DNA from: Owenia fusiformis
Lineage: Eukaryota > Annelida > Polychaeta > Sabellida > Oweniidae
Reading direction: 5' to 3'
Length of the DNA: 64,000 nt
NCBI GenBank assembly: GCA_903813345.2
Contig: CAIIXF020000008.1
Coordinates: 34,184,867 to 34,248,866 of the forward strand
Shown piece after piece: positions 60,333-64,000 of this stretch; the first letter of the stretch is position 1, and each line of letters opens with the position of its first letter. A model generated the notes under the pieces. It made no database searches. It saw nothing but the letters and a program-made list of their open reading frames with translations, and was not told where the DNA came from. A program made the translations under genes and the position numbers.

Positions 60333-60397
60333 ACAGAATAATGACATATGCCTATAATGTCATATGCAATGATCTCTCCTAATGAACTCGCAATCTG

Positions 60398-60580
60398 ATT
60401 GGCTGTCGCAACACTGCGACAGAAATCATGCATAAGCCATTGTGCATAATTAGATCACGTGATTCAGTTTAACCGGGCGCTTCCAAATTGGCTGTCGCAA
60501 CAATGCGACAGAAATAATGTATAAGTCATTGTGCATAATTAGATCACGTGATTCAATTTAACCGGGCGGTTCCAAATTGG
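60398..60580. repeat. 89-bp tandem duplication with small hairpins
   Basis: Two units plus the start of a third begin ATTGGCTGTCGCAAC at 60398, 60487 and 60576. Each full unit holds TGTCGCA facing TGCGACA, TGCATAAT, and ATCACGTGAT (an E-box palindrome). Confidence 0.85.
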
Positions 60581-60599
60581 TTATAGAAGGAGGTACGGC

Positions 60600-61335
60600 T
60601 TCTGGATACCTGCTTAGGAGGATGGTCAAAAATACACTTTGCCAAGATTAAATACATGAACTAAACACACATAACACTCTAAATGGGCAAAAATGCTACA
60701 AAAGTTTAAAGTGAAATGAATTCAATTAAATAGAAGAATTTATTCAACTGTGACTACATTAATGCCAGGACTTGATTAAAAGTACCTCAACTAAGATTCC
60801 AAACCTTTGATGGTGAATTTTACCCCATGGTATGCATCATTATAAGTATATAGCACATACTAAATTATAAGACCCCTTAGGAACAATTGCATGTTTTGAC
60901 ATGCGTGGAGACAAAGGGTACATGTTCTCGCTTAGTTCTACACATTTTTACTTCAAAAACGGGAGATGGCATTCTTGTTTTTACACACTTTTACCTCAGG
61001 GAAAAATGTGATTGATAATATCAATATTTTTTATCTGTGGCAAGCATGGTCAAGTGAGATTGTCACGCTCTGGTTATTATTTTATGGGAAAATATATCAA
61101 TACATTAACTTATGATCAAAAGCAAAAGTATAATTTACAATAGGGAAAGATGATGAATGGTCACATTTGTTTACTTTGTGTTAATTACTTTTCAATAATG
61201 ATCAAGGTTCAGTAGCTTTTAAAATAGAAACAAATATCTGCTCCTAATAAAATTGTTGCCTATTTGTTTTATTTATGTATTTATTTATTTTTCCTTAAAT
61301 GTATGAAAGGATCCCACAATCACACGGACATGTGG
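60600..61335. other. Gene-free DNA
   Basis: No supported gene or repeat of note. Confidence 0.5.
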
Positions 61336-62370
61336 TTAACCCTAGAAGCCCTAAGGTAAAAATAGTCACACGAACACCTAAGGGGGGGTCAAAAGGGCAC
61401 CCCCCTTGTAACTTTTTTATTAGTAGAGCTAGGATGTTCAAACTTTTTCCACATATACTTCATTCAATTATCTACAACTTGGTGAAAAAACTTTAACAAC
61501 TACAATGATGAAAGATTGCGTAATTTTATTCTTAAGACAACACGTATGGTAGAATTAATGTTAGCCTTTTTCTAATTTTGTCTGTTGGAGCTGATGATCA
61601 CATCATAATAGATTAATAACAAATTAGTAAAGCTAGGATGTTCAAACTTTCCCAAAATATACTTCATTCAATTATCTACAACTTGGTGTAATTACTTTAA
61701 CAACTATAATGATGAAAGAATGTGTAATCTTATTCTAAAGATAGCATGTATGGTAGAAATAGTGCTAGTCCTTTCCGATTTTGTCTATTGCAGCTGATGA
61801 TTACATCATAATAAATCAATTACCCTATGTACAATTTTGCTGATTTTTTCAGAAAACATTTTTTATATCTGTAGTTTCAGCTACTGAAAATTTGAAGACC
61901 CTATAGTCCATTTGTCATCCCTATACATCCAATAGTGAACCTAGAAATTGTTAAAAGTACGATGTTTTATGGTCGATTTATGATAATAAGGGTTTTCTGA
62001 AGTGATTTAACTGGGTTGCCCAAAAAGTTTGTTTGGGGAAAAAATGATATAGGCTGATTAGGGAGGGGTGCAATCGCTTAACATGGCGTTGACTATTGAC
62101 TTAGCGTTTGGATACCACCATATACCTGGTATGTTACCATGGTAATAGATACAAAAATTTTCCCCAAAGTTATTTTTTGGGCAACCCAGCTAAATCACTC
62201 CAATAATCCCTAATGATAGTATTTACACAGAAAAACATCATACTTTTAAATATTTATACGTTCAGAAAATGACAAATGGACTACTACCATATGGCAATAA
62301 AAAGTTATGGGGAAAAAACTTAACAGGGGGGGTCATTTTGACCCCCCCCCCTTAGGGCTTCTAGGGTTAA
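61336..62370. mobile_element. piggyBac-like non-autonomous element, 1,027 bp
   Basis: TTAA duplications (61336-61339, 62367-62370) and termini CCCTAGAAGCCCTAAGG with complement match the TTAA + CCCTAGA signature of piggyBac. The left end carries a ~28-bp insert before a second CCTAAGG. A ~200-bp unit is repeated (about 61411-61510 and 61625-61740). The right half is itself a foldback (about 61905-62035 with 62155-62290). No transposase. Confidence 0.82.
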
Positions 62371-62455
62371 ATCATATAATCTATCAAATTGTTAGCCCTA
62401 TATTCAGATATGTATCTGATCGTAACACTATACATCTGAAACCCTACTTTGCATG

Positions 62456-62555
62456 TACACTCCCCTCAAAAAGTTTGGCAACTTTATCTCAAACATTGGA
62501 CTACATGTTAACACCTCTCAGGGTTGTTGATTTTTTGTTTTTGGAGGGGAGTGTA
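62456..62555. mobile_element. 96-bp Tc1-like MITE
   Basis: TA flanks CACTCCCCTCAAAAAG and TTTTTGGAGGGGAGTG. The 146-codon frame from 62307 simply runs from the piggyBac-like element through this MITE and is not a gene. Confidence 0.7.
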
Positions 62556-63580
62556 TTCACCAATATGATGACACAAAAAATTAATTTTGATGAAGATAGT
62601 TTGGTATTTTTGCAAAAGGACATATTTGAAAAGAGAGAAATTGAAATAATGATCAGTACAAGAGTAATTTTGATGAATGTTTATCTCCTGTCAGTTGTAA
62701 CAATAGGAAAATATCAGTCACGGCTGCCAGTGAGAAAAATGTCATAATTCTCATGTTTTGAAATGTAAAATAGAGTGGAAAAGAGTGGAATCAGCAAGGA
62801 ATTGAGTAAATAGCCAAGTAGTGTACACTCTAAATTGTATAGAAATGACAGAAAATTAAGAAGTTCATTGAAATATTATGGAGAAATGGAGTGGAAAAGG
62901 CATGATCAATGAGAAATTTTAGCAGACGTCTGTGAAACATGGGTGTAACCAGGTTTCTATGGTAACTCTGTATACACCTGCCTGCTCTCAAAATTCACTC
63001 TGAATATGCATTTTTAACATTTTGTCAATAAACTTTGAATGAAATGTCTGAAATTTATACATTTTCATACAATATACAGTCCTTGCTTATTGGTTGTGAA
63101 TTTTGTTCCTCCTTAATATCTCTCTATTTCATGCGATATCATAATTAAAATCATAAAGGTGCTGATTTTTCAAACTGGAATTGCTCTGAATCAACCCTGC
63201 TTATTGTGGTTTTCACTATACATTAATCATTCTAGATATAAAGTTCACCATGGTAATTTGAAATCATCACCATCTAAATCACAAAATTTTGAAGCTCTGA
63301 AAATTGTGGCATTGAAATGATATGAGGGGCATTATTCATGTATGCATGTCACACACACTACAATATTTGGATATACTCAGAGAGATATGCAGATTACTCA
63401 ATTACTGCAAAATTAGTACAAAATTAGCACTCTGGCAAAAGCACGCTCATGAGCACTGATGTCACGTGTGCTAATTTAGTACTAATTTTGTACTGATATT
63501 TACTGAAATGAATACTCAATTAGCGTTAAAATGCTATGAGTACTATATATACTATATCTCCCTGTGTATTTTTGTGACAG
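62556..63580. other. Gene-free DNA with dispersed repeat
   Basis: 62765-62905 shares GTGGAATCAGCAAGGAAT, TATAGAAATGACAG and GAGAAATGGAGTGG with 42548-42670. At 63390-63500, AAAATTAGTACAAAATTAGC faces GTGCTAATTTAGTACTAATT, an imperfect inverted repeat probably from a MITE. Confidence 0.5.
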
Positions 63581-63596
63581 TCCTGCAAGGTGGACC

Positions 63597-63838
63597 TTAA
63601 AGCTGGACTACACTCCGAAACGCAATCTTGGGTTGTTTCGGGGGTGAACTTTATCATTTTGAGCTTAATGAAAGATTATAGAATGATGAACAAATGGGGC
63701 AAATCTTGTGTAGAAATACTTACGATAAATGTGTCATTTCAAAGATTTTTCATTGAATTTGCTTCGATCGGTGCCGGCGATATGACTTTGGAAAGGTTTC
63801 TAAATGAAGAATGTGACGTCACTTCCGAATCATAGCAT
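63597..63838 (+). other. Open frame starting in a TE-like end
   Basis: TTAAAGCTGGACTACACTCC at 63597 looks like the tip of a TTAA-type element, and the 81-codon frame that follows has no known domain. More likely a transposon fragment than a gene. Confidence 0.3.
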
Positions 63839-63882
63839 TCAAAATAAGTAGCGTTTAATTACTTCCTCCTTCATAAAAATAC

Positions 63883-63948
63883 GGTAGTGTAGCGGGTAGA
63901 ATCCTCGCTGAGCACGCGGGAGGCCCGGGTTCGAATCCCGCACTAGCC
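63883..63948 (+). tRNA. tRNA-like sequence (pseudogene or SINE head)
   Basis: A perfect B box GGTTCGAATCC, an anticodon-type stem CTCGC/GCGGG with loop TGAGCAC, and a T run straight after are visible. The acceptor ends GGTAGT and ACTAGCC pair only with a bulge, position 33 is G instead of T, and the T stem has a mismatch. The loop would give anticodon AGC (Ala), but the 5' half looks more Val-like. Most likely a tRNA pseudogene or SINE head. Confidence 0.55.
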
Positions 63949-64000
63949 TTTTTATTTTTTTAACTAAATGATAGTTCTTTGATATTACGCAGAAAAAAAC

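Noticed and set aside
62307-62747. 146-codon plus-strand ORF
   Set aside because: It runs from the right TIR of the piggyBac-like element through a 96-bp Tc1-like MITE into a dispersed repeat. No domain is recognisable.
63590-63835. 81-codon ORF as a gene
   Set aside because: Begins within a transposon-like TTAAAGCTGGAC tip and has no family resemblance.

Overview
This is animal nuclear DNA: AT-rich, intron-containing and almost entirely repeats. The mixture of mariner, hAT, piggyBac-like, Mutator-like, pogo-like and Helentron-like non-autonomous elements, together with scattered TACATGTA-type words, suggests a marine invertebrate. An echinoderm or another invertebrate deuterostome is my guess, but the sequence does not settle it. 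No bacterial-style genes or operons are present.

Layout. 1-9262: non-coding sequence with minisatellites (410-557, 1030-1290), short inverted-repeat elements (1620-1786, 5524-5855, 6046-6539), a near-perfect 113-bp palindrome (1804-1916) and a tRNA-like SINE head (2925-3020). 9263-31930: a 22.7-kb same-orientation array of one Helentron/Helitron2-like family. Each copy has the 5' tip AGACTCCAGAT and a 3' subterminal inverted copy, followed by a small hairpin and CTAG. Copies are filled with ~470-bp tandem units and 3' minisatellites, and they appear to have inserted into each other's TTA tracts. 32552-34516: a 1,961-bp mariner with 189-bp TIRs, a DD34D transposase broken by one frameshift, and an intron-like insert. 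34583-38516: small MITEs, ~80-bp tandem repeats and a 29-bp minisatellite. 38517-42339: a 3.8-kb foldback-type element whose arms are ~185-bp tandem repeats in opposite orientations. 43600-45560: MITEs, including an 861-bp element with a 9-bp target duplication. 46873-53132: the only convincing host gene, a two-exon gene for a 558-residue single-pass membrane protein. 53133-64000: 3' flank rich in MITEs (TTAA-type, hAT-type, piggyBac-like, Tc1-like) and a tRNA-like sequence at the right edge.

Function. The window has one host gene; everything else is transposon-derived or simple repeat. The gene encodes a signal peptide, a Cys-rich N-glycosylatable ectodomain, one transmembrane helix and a ~280-residue low-complexity cytoplasmic tail. 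I do not recognise its family. The most unusual feature is the nested Helentron-like array. It multiplies AGGTCA half-sites, including perfect DR1 arrangements, that match nuclear-receptor binding sites.
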